From NCBI GenBank assembly GCA_052326605.1, contig JBKQMB010000095.1, positions 124,001-188,000 of the forward strand: 64,000 nucleotides of DNA, in the 5' to 3' direction. This DNA comes from Bog-756 sp052326605. GTDB lineage: Bacteria; Actinomycetota; Acidimicrobiia; Acidimicrobiales; RAAP-2. Both the position numbers and the translations under genes were made by a program. This document shows positions 52,461 through 61,059 of the stretch, piece after piece. How positions within the stretch are numbered: position 1 is the first letter of the stretch; each line of letters begins with the position of its first letter. The notes below the pieces were generated by a model, which worked only from the letters and a program-made list of their open reading frames with translations, was not told the DNA's origin and did no database searches.

Positions 52461-53063
52461 TCAGCGAAGAGGGTGGGGCAACGCGGCCCGGGCCGAGGCC
52501 AGGCCGGCGTCGAGGAGTTGGATCTCCTGGACGGCGTCCCTGGTGAGATCGTGGACGCGCTGCCCATTGGCGTCGCTGGCCGAGGCCACCGCTGCCTGTT
52601 GCACGTCCGACGCGGCGCGCATGACCTCGACGGCCTGCGCGCACACCCCCGCCGGGACCGCTCCGTCCGGCTCGATCCGCAACACCCTGTCGAGATCCAC
52701 CGCGGCGGCATGGAGGCGTCGGCACAGGGACGGCAGCTCGGCGGTCGGGGCACCGAGGTCGGTGGCGGTCCGGACCGCGGCTCCGGCCTGGTCCACCGCT
52801 CGCCACATCTCCCTGCGGATCCGGCGTGGCGCCCACTGGCGCATGTCCTGAGCCGACGCGGGAACTGCCCGTCGGGCCCGGCCCGAGGCGGTGGCCTCCC
52901 ACAGGGACAGCGCGCCCACCACGGCGGCGTGGGAGCGGAAGGCCCGCCACTTCCTGCGGCCGAAGCGCCAGAGCATGAAGGCGCCGACGGCCGCCCCGGC
53001 CATCAGGAGGCCGAGCACCAGCAACAAGCCGGCCAGCACCGGAACCCAGATCGAAGCGATCAC
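52461..53063 (-). CDS. Membrane protein, unknown
   Basis: A 200-residue protein from GTG 53063: one N-terminal span (SIWVPVLAGLLLVLGLLMAGAAVGAFMLWRF), a basic stretch (GRRKWRAF), and a helical cytoplasmic part (about 60-200) rich in Ala/Arg/Asp with LHAAAVDLDRVLRIE and VHDLTRDAVQEIQLLDAGLASARAAL. No family recognised; the plan (one span, then helical bundle) is that of many small actinobacterial envelope proteins. It converges on gabT with 26 bases between. Confidence 0.75.
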   Translation of the reverse strand: MIASIWVPVLAGLLLVLGLLMAGAAVGAFMLWRFGRRKWRAFRSHAAVVGALSLWEATASGRARRAVPASAQDMRQWAPRRIRREMWRAVDQAGAAVRTATDLGAPTAELPSLCRRLHAAAVDLDRVLRIEPDGAVPAGVCAQAVEVMRAASDVQQAAVASASDANGQRVHDLTRDAVQEIQLLDAGLASARAALPHPLR

Positions 53064-53113
53064 ACCTGCAGTGTAGGACGGGAGCGGTCCGGACGGGCAT
53101 CTGCCCGCGGCGG

Positions 53114-53905
53114 TCAGTCGACCGCAGTCAGCAGCAGGTCTTCCATCCGGTCCAGCGACGCCTCGGGGACGCCGACCGAGACAGCCCACGCCCGCGCCCC
53201 ACCGAACCGGCCGTACAAGACGTCGAGGAACCGCTCCATCGTGTCGGCCTGCACGCTGAAGCGCGAGGCGGGCACCTTGGCCAGCCGTGCCGCCAATGCC
53301 GGGTCGGCCCGGTAGCGGCCCATGATCAGCTCCATCCGCTCGGCGGTGATCACGTAGTCGGCCACGATGACCTCCCGCTGCACGCCCAGGATCTCGAGCA
53401 CCAGGGCGGCCAGGACCCCGGTGCGATCCTTGCCCGCTGCGCAGTGGAAGACGAGTGGGAAGCTGGGCGGCTCGCCCAGCAGCGTCAGCGCGTCGACCAA
53501 CGCCTGACGGCCCACGTCGAGGTACCAGAGGTAGCGCTCGGCAAGGTCGTCCCCGGGTGGCGCCGGTGCCACCACGGCATCCCCCTCGCCCTCGCGGACC
53601 ACCGCCAGATGACGGTAGAGGATGGGCTCCGGCTCGAGGGGTCCCCTGCCGGTCTGCACCAGCTCGCGGGATGTCCGCAGGTCGATGATGGTGGCCAGGC
53701 CCATCGCCCGTAGGGCGTCGACGTCGCCGGGGGTCAGCTCGTGCAGCGTGTCGCTGCGGAACAGCCGGCCCCACCGGGTGGCCCGGCCGCCGGCGCCCGC
53801 GTACCCCCCGAGGTCACGGAAGTTGAATGCCCCTTCCAACGGGACCAGGCGGTCGGTCGATTCCACCCTCTCATCATGGTGCACACGGGCCGCCGAACCG
53901 GACAC
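53114..53905 (-). CDS. Tyrosine/serine protein phosphatase (DUF dual-specificity type)
   Basis: A 263-residue phosphatase. NFRDLGGYAGAGGRATRWGRLFRSD near residue 28 is the family's opening motif, IIDLRTSRE follows, and the loop LVFHCAAGKDRTGVLAALVLE holds the catalytic Cys and Arg (C-x5-R). Similar to MptpB/LipA-type lipid- and protein-tyrosine phosphatases of actinobacteria. GTG 53905 is used here; a second GTG at 53866, where similarity begins, is possible. Cytoplasmic or released; substrate unknown. Confidence 0.87.
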   Translation of the reverse strand: MSGSAARVHHDERVESTDRLVPLEGAFNFRDLGGYAGAGGRATRWGRLFRSDTLHELTPGDVDALRAMGLATIIDLRTSRELVQTGRGPLEPEPILYRHLAVVREGEGDAVVAPAPPGDDLAERYLWYLDVGRQALVDALTLLGEPPSFPLVFHCAAGKDRTGVLAALVLEILGVQREVIVADYVITAERMELIMGRYRADPALAARLAKVPASRFSVQADTMERFLDVLYGRFGGARAWAVSVGVPEASLDRMEDLLLTAVD

Positions 53906-54073
53906 GTCGCCGCCCGGACCGCCACAGGGCGAGATCGGCGGCCTAAAGGACGGGTGACCAAGGCGCCGATGAACTACCGGTGGAGGCGGTGCGTCGGCGA
54001 GACTGTCCCTCGAAGCCGGCTCCGCCGGCGTGCCGACCGCCCTAGGGTCGGTGCGCAGGACACCCGAGCAACA

Positions 54074-54084
54074 CCCCCCCCCCC
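54074..54084. repeat. Run of 11 C before the MMPL gene
   Basis: Eleven consecutive C bases, 28 bases before the MMPL ATG, just upstream of its ribosome site. Such runs change length by slippage and can also cause sequencing error. Confidence 0.9.
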
Positions 54085-54112
54085 GAGATCAAACCGTGAG
54101 GAGTTCCCTGTC

Positions 54113-56335
54113 ATGAAGGCGCTTGCGACCTGGTGCGTACGTCATCGGCTGATCGTGGTGTTGCTGTGGTTGGCCGCACTCATCGGGACCACTGCCCTCT
54201 CCCAGGCGGTGGGCACCGCCTACTCGAACAGCTTCTCGCTGCCCAACACCGAGTCGACCCACGCGCTGTCCCTGTTGCAGGCGGCGGCCCCGAAAGTGGC
54301 TGGTGACCAGGAGCAGATCGTGTTCCACACCACCAACGGCACCAAAGTGACCGACCCGGCGGTGCAGGCGACGATCGACGCCATGTTGGCCAAGGTGGCC
54401 GCCGTTCCCCACGTCTCCGCCATCACCAGCCCGTACGATCCGCTCGGGGCCGCCCAGATCAGTTCCGACCGCACCACTGCATTCGCCACGGTCACCTTCG
54501 ACACGCAGGCGCAGAACATCTCGATCCCGTCGGCCCAGCGGTTCGTGGCCGCTGCGCAGACAGCGCAGGGCCCCGACCTGCAGATCGCGGTGGCGGGCCA
54601 GGTGGCCGAGTCGGCCGACCGCCCGTCGTTCGGCGGCTCGCTGCTCGGGATCATCCTGGCCGGGATCGTCCTGTTGCTGGTCTTCGGCTCCATCTTCGCC
54701 ATGGCCCTCCCCCTGCTGTCCGCCCTGGCCTCCCTCGGGACGGCCATCGGCCTCATCGGGCTCCTCAGCCACCTATTGAAGATGCCCGAATTCTCCACCC
54801 AGCTGGTCCTGCTGATCGGGCTCGGCGTGGGCGTGGACTACGCCCTGTTCATCGTGACCCGGCACCGGCAGGGCCTCATCGCCGGAGAGGACATGGAGTC
54901 GTCGATCGCCAAAGCGGTCAACACGTCGGGAAGAGCCGTGCTCTTCGCCGGCATCATCGTGTGCATCGCCCTGCTCGGCATGTTCGCCCTCGGCGTCTCC
55001 TTCCTCTACGGCCTGGCCGTCTCCGCGGCCATCGGCGTGTCGTTCACCATGATCGCGGCCCTGACCCTGCTGCCCGCCTTCCTCAGTTTCATCGGGCCGC
55101 GGGTGCTGTCCCGGCGCCAGAAGAAGGACCTGGCCGCCAACGGCCCCCGGGTGGTGGGCGCGGGCGGCAAGGGCTTCTGGCCGAAGTGGGCCGCGTTCGT
55201 CCAGGGGCGCCCGGTCCTGCCGGCCGTGGTGGCCCTCGTCGTCATCGTCCTGGTCGCCTTCCCCTTCTTCTCCCTGCGGCTCGGCTCCTCCGACCAGGGC
55301 AACGACCCGGTGGGCACCACCACCCGCCAGGCGTTCGACCTGCTGGCCTCCGGGTTCGGGCCCGGCTTCAACGGTCCGCTGCTGCTGGTGACCGTCAACT
55401 CCGGCCAGGCCGACACCCAGGCGCTCGACCAGTTGGCCGACCAGGTGGCCAAGCAGCCCGATGTCACCCATGTCAGCAAGCCGGTGGTCCTGCCGGCCAA
55501 GGACGGCAAACAGGTCTCGCTGATCACGGTGTACCCGTCGTCGGCCCCGCAGGACGCCGCCACCACCGACCTCATCGACCATCTTCGCCAACAGACGATC
55601 CCCGCCACCGTCGACGGCACCGGCCTGACCGTCTACGTCGGCGGGAACACGGCCATCTTCGTCGACTTCGCCCGAGTGCTGACCTCCAAGCTGCCCCTGT
55701 TCATCGGACTGGTGGTGGCGCTCTCCTTCCTGCTGCTGGCCGTGGTGTTCCGCAGCATCGTCATCCCGTTGACCGCCGCCGCCATGAACCTGCTCTCCAT
55801 CGGCGCCGCCTTCGGGGTCCTGGTGGCGGTGTTCCAGTGGGGCTGGCTGGGGTCGGTCTTCCAGGTAGGCGGCCCCGGACCCATCGAGGCCTTCCTCCCG
55901 GTGATGCTGTTCGCCATCCTGTTCGGGCTGTCCATGGACTACGAGGTCTTTCTGGTCACCCGCATCCAGGAGGAGTGGCTCAAGTCCGGTGACAACCGCA
56001 CGGCCGTCCGCAAGGGGCTGGGGGCCACCGGCAAGACGATCACCGCCGCAGCCCTGATCATGATCCTGGTGTTCGGGTCGTTCATCCTGGGCGGTGAGCG
56101 GGTCATCAAGGAGTTCGGGCTCGGGCTGGCCGCCGGCATCCTGATGGACGCCGTGGTGATCCGCATGGCCATCGTCCCCTCGCTGATGTTCCTGTTCGGC
56201 AAGGCCAACTGGTGGTTCCCGGGCTGGCTCGACCGGATGCTCCCCCGCATCTCGGTGGACCCGGACGTCCCGCCTCCGGGCAGCCATCTCGGAGGGCCGA
56301 CTGCAGAGGCCGAGCCCGAACAGGTGCCCGTCTGA
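54113..56335 (+). CDS. MMPL/RND-family transporter
   Basis: A 740-residue protein with the two-fold MMPL plan: an N-terminal span (CVRHRLIVVLLWLAALIGTTAL), a 150-residue outer domain, five spans (FGGSLLGIILAGIVLLLVFGS, LVLLIGLGVGVDYALFIVTRHRQGL, ALLGMFALGVSFLYGLAVSAAIG), then the repeat (RVLTSKLPLFIGLVVALSFLLLAVVFRSIVIP; MLFAILFGLSMDYEVFLVTRIQEEW). The paired Asp-Tyr residues in the GVDYALFI and SMDYEVFL motifs are the proton relay. It should export lipids or drugs at the envelope. GAGG lies 12 bases before ATG 54113; a run of 11 C precedes that. Confidence 0.93.
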   Translation: MKALATWCVRHRLIVVLLWLAALIGTTALSQAVGTAYSNSFSLPNTESTHALSLLQAAAPKVAGDQEQIVFHTTNGTKVTDPAVQATIDAMLAKVAAVPHVSAITSPYDPLGAAQISSDRTTAFATVTFDTQAQNISIPSAQRFVAAAQTAQGPDLQIAVAGQVAESADRPSFGGSLLGIILAGIVLLLVFGSIFAMALPLLSALASLGTAIGLIGLLSHLLKMPEFSTQLVLLIGLGVGVDYALFIVTRHRQGLIAGEDMESSIAKAVNTSGRAVLFAGIIVCIALLGMFALGVSFLYGLAVSAAIGVSFTMIAALTLLPAFLSFIGPRVLSRRQKKDLAANGPRVVGAGGKGFWPKWAAFVQGRPVLPAVVALVVIVLVAFPFFSLRLGSSDQGNDPVGTTTRQAFDLLASGFGPGFNGPLLLVTVNSGQADTQALDQLADQVAKQPDVTHVSKPVVLPAKDGKQVSLITVYPSSAPQDAATTDLIDHLRQQTIPATVDGTGLTVYVGGNTAIFVDFARVLTSKLPLFIGLVVALSFLLLAVVFRSIVIPLTAAAMNLLSIGAAFGVLVAVFQWGWLGSVFQVGGPGPIEAFLPVMLFAILFGLSMDYEVFLVTRIQEEWLKSGDNRTAVRKGLGATGKTITAAALIMILVFGSFILGGERVIKEFGLGLAAGILMDAVVIRMAIVPSLMFLFGKANWWFPGWLDRMLPRISVDPDVPPPGSHLGGPTAEAEPEQVPV

Positions 56336-56344
56336 CCTCTCCTC

Positions 56345-56370
56345 GGACCTGCCGGGCTCCCGGCAGGTCC
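56345..56370 (+). terminator. Strong hairpin after the MMPL gene
   Basis: 11-bp perfect stem GGACCTGCCGG/CCGGCAGGTCC with a four-base loop, starting ten bases after the stop. Confidence 0.8.
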
Positions 56371-56430
56371 TCCGCCGGCCGACCGGCCCGCACCACCCGT
56401 TCCGGTGGCCCGAGGGGTGCGCCCGCTCCC

Positions 56431-56461
56431 TTGACAATGGGGGTTGGCCGAGTCTTAGCTT
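56431..56461 (+). promoter_or_regulatory. Promoter of the aldehyde dehydrogenase gene
   Basis: Consensus -35 TTGACA at 56431 with TAGCTT at 56456 as the -10 (19-base spacer), 37 bases before the ATG. Confidence 0.55.
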
Positions 56462-56497
56462 CACAGAGAACCTAGTCACCGAGGACGGGGGAATTCC

Positions 56498-57943
56498 ATG
56501 TCCGACTTTGTCATGACCATCGGGGGGGACACGGTGCCGGCGGCGGATTCGTTCGGCGTCGTCAATCCGGCCAACGGCGAGGTGTTCGCCCACGCCCCCG
56601 AGTGCAGCCCCGAACAGCTCGACGCCGCATTCGATGCCGCCTCCAAGGCCCAGCGGGACTGGAAGGCGGACGAGGCCGCCAGGCGGGCGGTCCTCATGAG
56701 CATGGCCGACGTCCTGCTCGAGTCGTCGGCCGAGCTCGCCCCCATCCTCACCGCCGAGCAGGGCAAGCCGCTCGGCGACGCCCATATCGAGGTCTTCGCC
56801 TCGGCCATCTGGTGCCAGTACTTCGCCGCCCTGGAGACGCCGCCCCACGTCATCCAGGACGACGGGGAGGCCCTGGTCGAGGTGGTGCGCCGGCCGGTCG
56901 GCGTGGTGGCGGCCATCACGCCGTGGAACTTCCCGCTCACCCTGGCGTTCTGGAAGATCGCGCCCGCCCTGCTGGCCGGCAACACCCTGGTGCTCAAGCC
57001 CTCGCCCTTCACGCCCCTCACCACGCTGAAGGTGGCAGAGATTCTGCGTGACGTCGTGCCCCCCGGCGTGATCAATGTCATCAGCGGCGGCGACGAACTC
57101 GGGGCGTGGATGACCGGGCACCCGGTCCCCCGCAAGATCAGCTTCACCGGCTCCATCGAGACCGGCAAGTTGGTCGCCCAGTCGGCCGCCCCGGACCTCA
57201 AGCGGGTCACCCTCGAGCTCGGCGGCAACGACCCGGCCATCGTGCTCGACGATGCCGACCCAGCCGTGGTGAGCAGGGCCATCTTCGCCGGTGCCTTCAA
57301 CAACAACGGGCAGGTGTGCTCGGCGATCAAGCGGGTCTACGTTCCCGAGGCCCTCTACGACGACGTGGTCGACGGCCTGGCCGCCCAGGCCTCGTCGATC
57401 AAGGTGGGCGAGGGGACCGAAGCCGACTCCAAGCTCGGCCCGATCAACAACGCGCCGCAGTTCGAGCGGGTGAAGGAGCTGGTGGACGACGCGCTCTCCC
57501 ATGGGGCGAGAGCTGCAACCGGAGGGCACGTCATGGACCGGCCGGGCTACTTCTTCGAGCCGACCATCCTGACCGGCCTGTCGGACGGCACCCGCATCGT
57601 CGACGAGGAGCAGTTCGGACCCGCCCTGCCGGTGATCTCGTACCGGGACGTCGACGACGTGGTGGAGCGGGCCAACGCCACCCACTTCGGGCTGTCGGGC
57701 TCGGTCTGGGGCGCCGACAGCGATCGTGCGGCCGAGGTGGCGGGCCGGCTCGAGTGCGGGACGGCATGGGTCAACACCCACCTCGCCCTGGCGCCGCAGC
57801 AACCGTTCGGCGGCTTCAAATGGAGCGGGCTGGGTGTCGAGAACGGCCCCTGGGGCCTGGCCGATTTCACCGAGGTCCAGGTGGTCCACCGTTCCAAGGG
57901 TGCCGACGGCCTCAACATCAACACCGCCGGGCTCGTCTCGTAG
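56498..57943 (+). CDS. NAD(P)-dependent aldehyde dehydrogenase
   Basis: A 481-residue aldehyde dehydrogenase with the full catalytic set: ITPWNFPLTLAFWKIAPALLAGNTLVLKPSPFTPLTT, FTGSIETGKLV, VTLELGGNDPAIVLDDAD (Glu240) and FNNNGQVCSAIKRVYV (nucleophile Cys274), GPALPVISYRDVDD and the C-terminal PFGGFKWSGLGVENG. It converts an aldehyde to the acid. Proximity to gabT allows succinate semialdehyde as substrate, but the GabD Arg/Ser markers are not clear and other aldehydes are as likely. Confidence 0.9.
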   Translation: MSDFVMTIGGDTVPAADSFGVVNPANGEVFAHAPECSPEQLDAAFDAASKAQRDWKADEAARRAVLMSMADVLLESSAELAPILTAEQGKPLGDAHIEVFASAIWCQYFAALETPPHVIQDDGEALVEVVRRPVGVVAAITPWNFPLTLAFWKIAPALLAGNTLVLKPSPFTPLTTLKVAEILRDVVPPGVINVISGGDELGAWMTGHPVPRKISFTGSIETGKLVAQSAAPDLKRVTLELGGNDPAIVLDDADPAVVSRAIFAGAFNNNGQVCSAIKRVYVPEALYDDVVDGLAAQASSIKVGEGTEADSKLGPINNAPQFERVKELVDDALSHGARAATGGHVMDRPGYFFEPTILTGLSDGTRIVDEEQFGPALPVISYRDVDDVVERANATHFGLSGSVWGADSDRAAEVAGRLECGTAWVNTHLALAPQQPFGGFKWSGLGVENGPWGLADFTEVQVVHRSKGADGLNINTAGLVS

Positions 57944-57992
57944 CGCCCCGGCCGGCCTGGTGGTGGGCCGGTCGGAACAGGTCGGAACAGAG

Positions 57993-59027
57993 ATGCCGAT
58001 GAACGGGCGCCGACGGACAGTGGTGGTGGTGGTGGTGGTGGCCGCCCTGGCGGCCCTCGGCGGGGCGGTGGCCGTCGTCGCGGCGACAGGGCCCGGACAG
58101 GCCGGCCGCGGCACGACGAGCGACGCCTCGGGCTCCGCGGCTCCGGCCGGCGCCACCTCGCGGCCATCCGGGTGCGGCCGCGTGCCCGTGCCCGGGCCGG
58201 GGGCCACCGCCACCCCCACCGGGGACGTCGTCCAGTCGCTGCACGTGGACGGCCTCGCTCGCAGCTATCGGCTGGCCGTCCCCGCCGGCTATCGGCCGAC
58301 GACGCCGACCCCCCTGATCCTCCTGTTCCACGGGAGCGGCTCCGACGCTGTCCAGACGTCCATCTACACCCAGATGCCCTCGCGGGCGTCCCGCTCCGGC
58401 TTTCTGGTGGCCACCCCCGATGCCCAGTCCGGGCGGTGGCAGGTCTCGCTCCCCGGCGCCGCCACCGCCGACCTGGCCTTCGTGTCGGCCCTCATCACCG
58501 ACCTCTCGGCCCGCTACTGCGTCGACCGCACCCGCATCTACGCTGCCGGGATCTCCCTGGGATCGGAGTTCGCGGCCATCGCCGCCTGCACCGCGTCGGA
58601 CCGGATCGCGGCGATCGGCCTGGTGGCTGCCGAGTTCCTCCTCCGACCGTGTACCGGGCCGATCTCGGTGATCGCCTTCCACGGCACGGCGGATCCCCTC
58701 GTGGCCTACGCGTCCGGCGGCACCGGGGTCGCGCTCCCCGGTGTGCACGTCGTCGGGGTGGAGCAGAACCTGGCCGAGTGGGCCGCCCTGGACGACTGCA
58801 GCGTGGTTCCGAGACTCCTCCGACCGGCCTCTCAGGTGATCCGGCGCTCGTGGACCGGCTGTCGGAAGGGCAGCGCCGTCGTCCTCTACACGGTGGTCGG
58901 CGGAGGCCACACCTGGCCCGGCTCCCCCATCACCCTCCCGGTGGCCGTCTACGGCCCGACCACCGACCAGATCGACGCCACGGGTCTGATGCTCCGCTTC
59001 TTCGAGGGGCACCACCTGGCCCGGTGA
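57993..59027 (+). CDS. Secreted esterase, LpqC/PHB-depolymerase-like
   Basis: A 344-residue alpha/beta hydrolase with a signal segment (a run of seven Val from a GTG/GGT repeat, then AALAALGGAVAVVAA). LILLFHGSGSDA is the oxyanion region, IYAAGISLGSEFAAIAAC the nucleophile elbow (Ser), FHGTADPLVAY the Asp and GGGHTWPGS the His, as in feruloyl/PHB esterases of the LpqC type. ATG 57993 or 57999. Two tandem copies of GTCGGAACAG lie just upstream (57971-57990). Confidence 0.85.
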   Translation: MPMNGRRRTVVVVVVVAALAALGGAVAVVAATGPGQAGRGTTSDASGSAAPAGATSRPSGCGRVPVPGPGATATPTGDVVQSLHVDGLARSYRLAVPAGYRPTTPTPLILLFHGSGSDAVQTSIYTQMPSRASRSGFLVATPDAQSGRWQVSLPGAATADLAFVSALITDLSARYCVDRTRIYAAGISLGSEFAAIAACTASDRIAAIGLVAAEFLLRPCTGPISVIAFHGTADPLVAYASGGTGVALPGVHVVGVEQNLAEWAALDDCSVVPRLLRPASQVIRRSWTGCRKGSAVVLYTVVGGGHTWPGSPITLPVAVYGPTTDQIDATGLMLRFFEGHHLAR

Positions 59028-59145
59028 GGCCGGCAGCGCGGTCGACCCCGGCGTCGCCAGGGACCCGGGCGGCTCAGGCAGCTCGGGCACTTCGGAGATG
59101 GGCGGGGTGCGGCGTCCGACGAGATGGTGGAGCTAACCGACAGAG

Positions 59146-59406
59146 TTAGCCCTCGACGAGCATGACCAAGGTTTCTGGACGGACGCCGTCGCTACTCATT
59201 GCGTCGGCCGCCACCGTGGACGCCATTACCTCTCGAAAGGCGGCCATGTCGGGAACGTCCACGATCAGCCCGACCCGATTCGACTTCTCCGGGTCGACAA
59301 ACGTACGAATCGTGATGCCCATCGGTCCGAAGACTGCTTCCCGTGTCGGTGCAGCGAGCCAGTGGTCCACATCGTCGACTTCGTGAAAAACCATCACTGT
59401 TGCCAC
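59146..59406 (-). CDS. Small conserved hypothetical protein
   Basis: An 86-residue protein from GTG 59406: VMVFHEVDDVDHWLAAPTREAVFGPMGITIRTFVDP, then SNRVGLIVDVPDMAAFREVMAS and DGVRPETLVMLVE. It looks like a ferredoxin-like dimeric alpha-beta barrel protein of the kind common in actinobacteria, of unknown role. Its codon use and base composition are lower in GC than the genes to the left. Confidence 0.75.
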   Translation of the reverse strand: MATVMVFHEVDDVDHWLAAPTREAVFGPMGITIRTFVDPEKSNRVGLIVDVPDMAAFREVMASTVAADAMSSDGVRPETLVMLVEG

Positions 59407-60054
59407 TTATGCCTCGGCCTTCCGCCGCTCCGTCAGGAGCTGAGCTGAATAGGTGAACGATGGCCAGGCTAGGTCTAAGGTTCGGCCCAGTAAACCCATC
59501 TTGTCTCGCAACTATGGATATCTCGTCTTGTCGATTTCGAGAGATGCTCTACTCGGCGAAAGGTGAACCAGATAGTGGGAGAGGCACCCGATCGCCGAAC
59601 GGCGATCCGAACCGGTGAAGTCCGGTGGAGATTGAGGATTCGTCCCGGTGTCCATGAGGAAGACATCACCCAGAGCCGGAGTATCTGGAGTTGGTGTGAT
59701 GAGCTAGCAGGCGTACGTTTCGACTGTCCTCGATGTGGTCGGAAGAAGGCAGTGTTGCGTCGATGGAGACCCATTGGATGCCGCACGATCTACTGGCTTC
59801 TCTGCCTCTCGCTAGTTGATCGGCGTAGCAACATCATGTCGGAAGAAGTGTTCCGAGAGTTGCTGACTGAGGCACTAGGTCCCGTCGAGGCTTCTCGGGC
59901 GCTCAGGACACGTACCAGTCCACCCGGATGAGAAACCTTGCTAGCACCGTGACCGAAGCCAGTGGAGTGCCAATGTGCTTCTGAGCGATGCTCGCAAAGT
60001 GCTACACCGCCTGCGTCACAGGCCATGAGGCCGGCGGTCTCTCCTGCAATCCTG
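59407..60054. other. Low-GC region, no firm gene
   Basis: About 54% GC against about 70% elsewhere. Frames on both strands are open for 100-120 codons. None matches a family. The forward one (see separate entry) has a zinc-knuckle-like pair; a reverse frame 59475-59786 is not supported by any motif or ribosome site. Confidence 0.6.
59563..59931 (+). CDS. Hypothetical protein with CPRCGRKK motif
   Basis: A possible 122-residue protein: basic, with WSWCDELAGVRFDCPRCGRKKAVLRRW, a two-Cys knuckle, and GCRTIYWLLCLSLVDRR after it, which could supply one or two more ligands. The C-terminal part (MSEEVFRELLTEALGPVEASRALR) is helical. No good ribosome site. The low GC of this stretch leaves open that it is a chance frame. 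Confidence 0.3.
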   Translation: MNQIVGEAPDRRTAIRTGEVRWRLRIRPGVHEEDITQSRSIWSWCDELAGVRFDCPRCGRKKAVLRRWRPIGCRTIYWLLCLSLVDRRSNIMSEEVFRELLTEALGPVEASRALRTRTSPPG

Positions 60055-60636
60055 TCAGCGCGGTTGGCGTCCGAGATAGGCAGCGAGGCGGTCGTACACC
60101 GAAGCGGTCGGGGGTACCTCTATGACCGCCTCAAACGGCATTTCGCCACCGCGCACGTCGGCCGGTATCATCTGCTGCACGACCGGGAGCACCGCCTCTG
60201 CGAGGGCCGGGTCGAGCTTGGGAACCTGTCCCGTTGCCACGGCCAGATCCCAACTGTGGGTGACCTGCTCCTGGGCGTAGATCATCGCCACCACCGCCGC
60301 CGGAAAGGTGCCAAACGGCAATTCGATCTCGCCCTCCAGCGCTGCATCGTTGGCCCACGCCTCGATCGCGTCCCGGGCCATATTCTCGAAGACGTCGGGC
60401 CAGTCACTGTCGCTCACGCCGGTGATCGCCGGCCCGTCGTCGGGAATAGCACCCCTGCGTCCCGCCGCAGCGATCCGGCTGGCGGCGAAGGCCATGTGAC
60501 CGATGAGGGTGCGCACGTCGAAGTCGGCGCACGGGGTCGGGTCGCCGAATTGGTCGGGAACGACAGCGCCGACCAGATGAATGGACTGCTCAAAGGAACT
60601 GCGGAGCAGAGGCCGGGGGTCCTGGGCATCGGTCAT
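60055..60636 (-). CDS. TIGR03086-type DinB-like metal-binding protein
   Basis: A 193-residue protein of the mycothiol-dependent maleylpyruvate isomerase/DinB superfamily. The metal-binding His residues are in TLIGHMAFAASR and IYAQEQVTHSWDLAVATGQ; PTPCADFDVRTLIGHM is the family's early motif. Relatives are four-helix bundles, many using mycothiol. ATG 60636 follows GAGAGGAG at the right distance, better than the GTG three codons upstream. Substrate unknown. Confidence 0.88.
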   Translation of the reverse strand: MTDAQDPRPLLRSSFEQSIHLVGAVVPDQFGDPTPCADFDVRTLIGHMAFAASRIAAAGRRGAIPDDGPAITGVSDSDWPDVFENMARDAIEAWANDAALEGEIELPFGTFPAAVVAMIYAQEQVTHSWDLAVATGQVPKLDPALAEAVLPVVQQMIPADVRGGEMPFEAVIEVPPTASVYDRLAAYLGRQPR

Positions 60637-61059
60637 TTGGTGCACTCCTCTCGACGGGTGGTTCCTCGATACTCGCAGGTTATCTGCCCCCCATTCGTTC
60701 CCGTTGGCCGGCCCCGGGGCGGGTATGAGGCTCCGGCGAATGGACGATTGCTGGCAGAGCCCACGTCGACAGCCAGGCGCGACCTGAAAGTCGACCTCGG
60801 AAGAAACGTCCCCCAGCTGCAGGACGAACAGCCCGAGGGAGTAACCCCGAGCCGGCAGCGATAGGGCCCACCCTGGTCGACAGGGTTGGACAACTGCCCG
60901 TCAAGGGACGGTCGTCTTGCCCGCTTGCGTGGACGGGGGCTGAGGTTGGGTGTCAAGACCCGGAACCGAGGCATAGGGGATCTGTGTTTGCTAGACAGCA
61001 AGGGTGGAAGACATCGTAGGCAAGTGACTGGACACGGAGGCACGGTGGTCGGGGAGATC
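60637..61059. other. Intergenic region between divergent genes
   Basis: 423 bases with no convincing gene; open frames lack motifs. Both promoters (leftward DinB-like gene, rightward SurE-like gene) must lie here, but no clear -10/-35 pair was seen. Confidence 0.5.

Noticed and set aside
54773..58219. Very long minus-strand open frame of over 1,100 codons
   Set aside because: It lies opposite the MMPL and aldehyde dehydrogenase genes, has no family motifs and is low-complexity; a typical by-product of high GC codon use.
59475..59786. Minus-strand ORF of 103 codons in the low-GC stretch
   Set aside because: No ribosome site, no motif, and overlaps another equally weak frame on the other strand.
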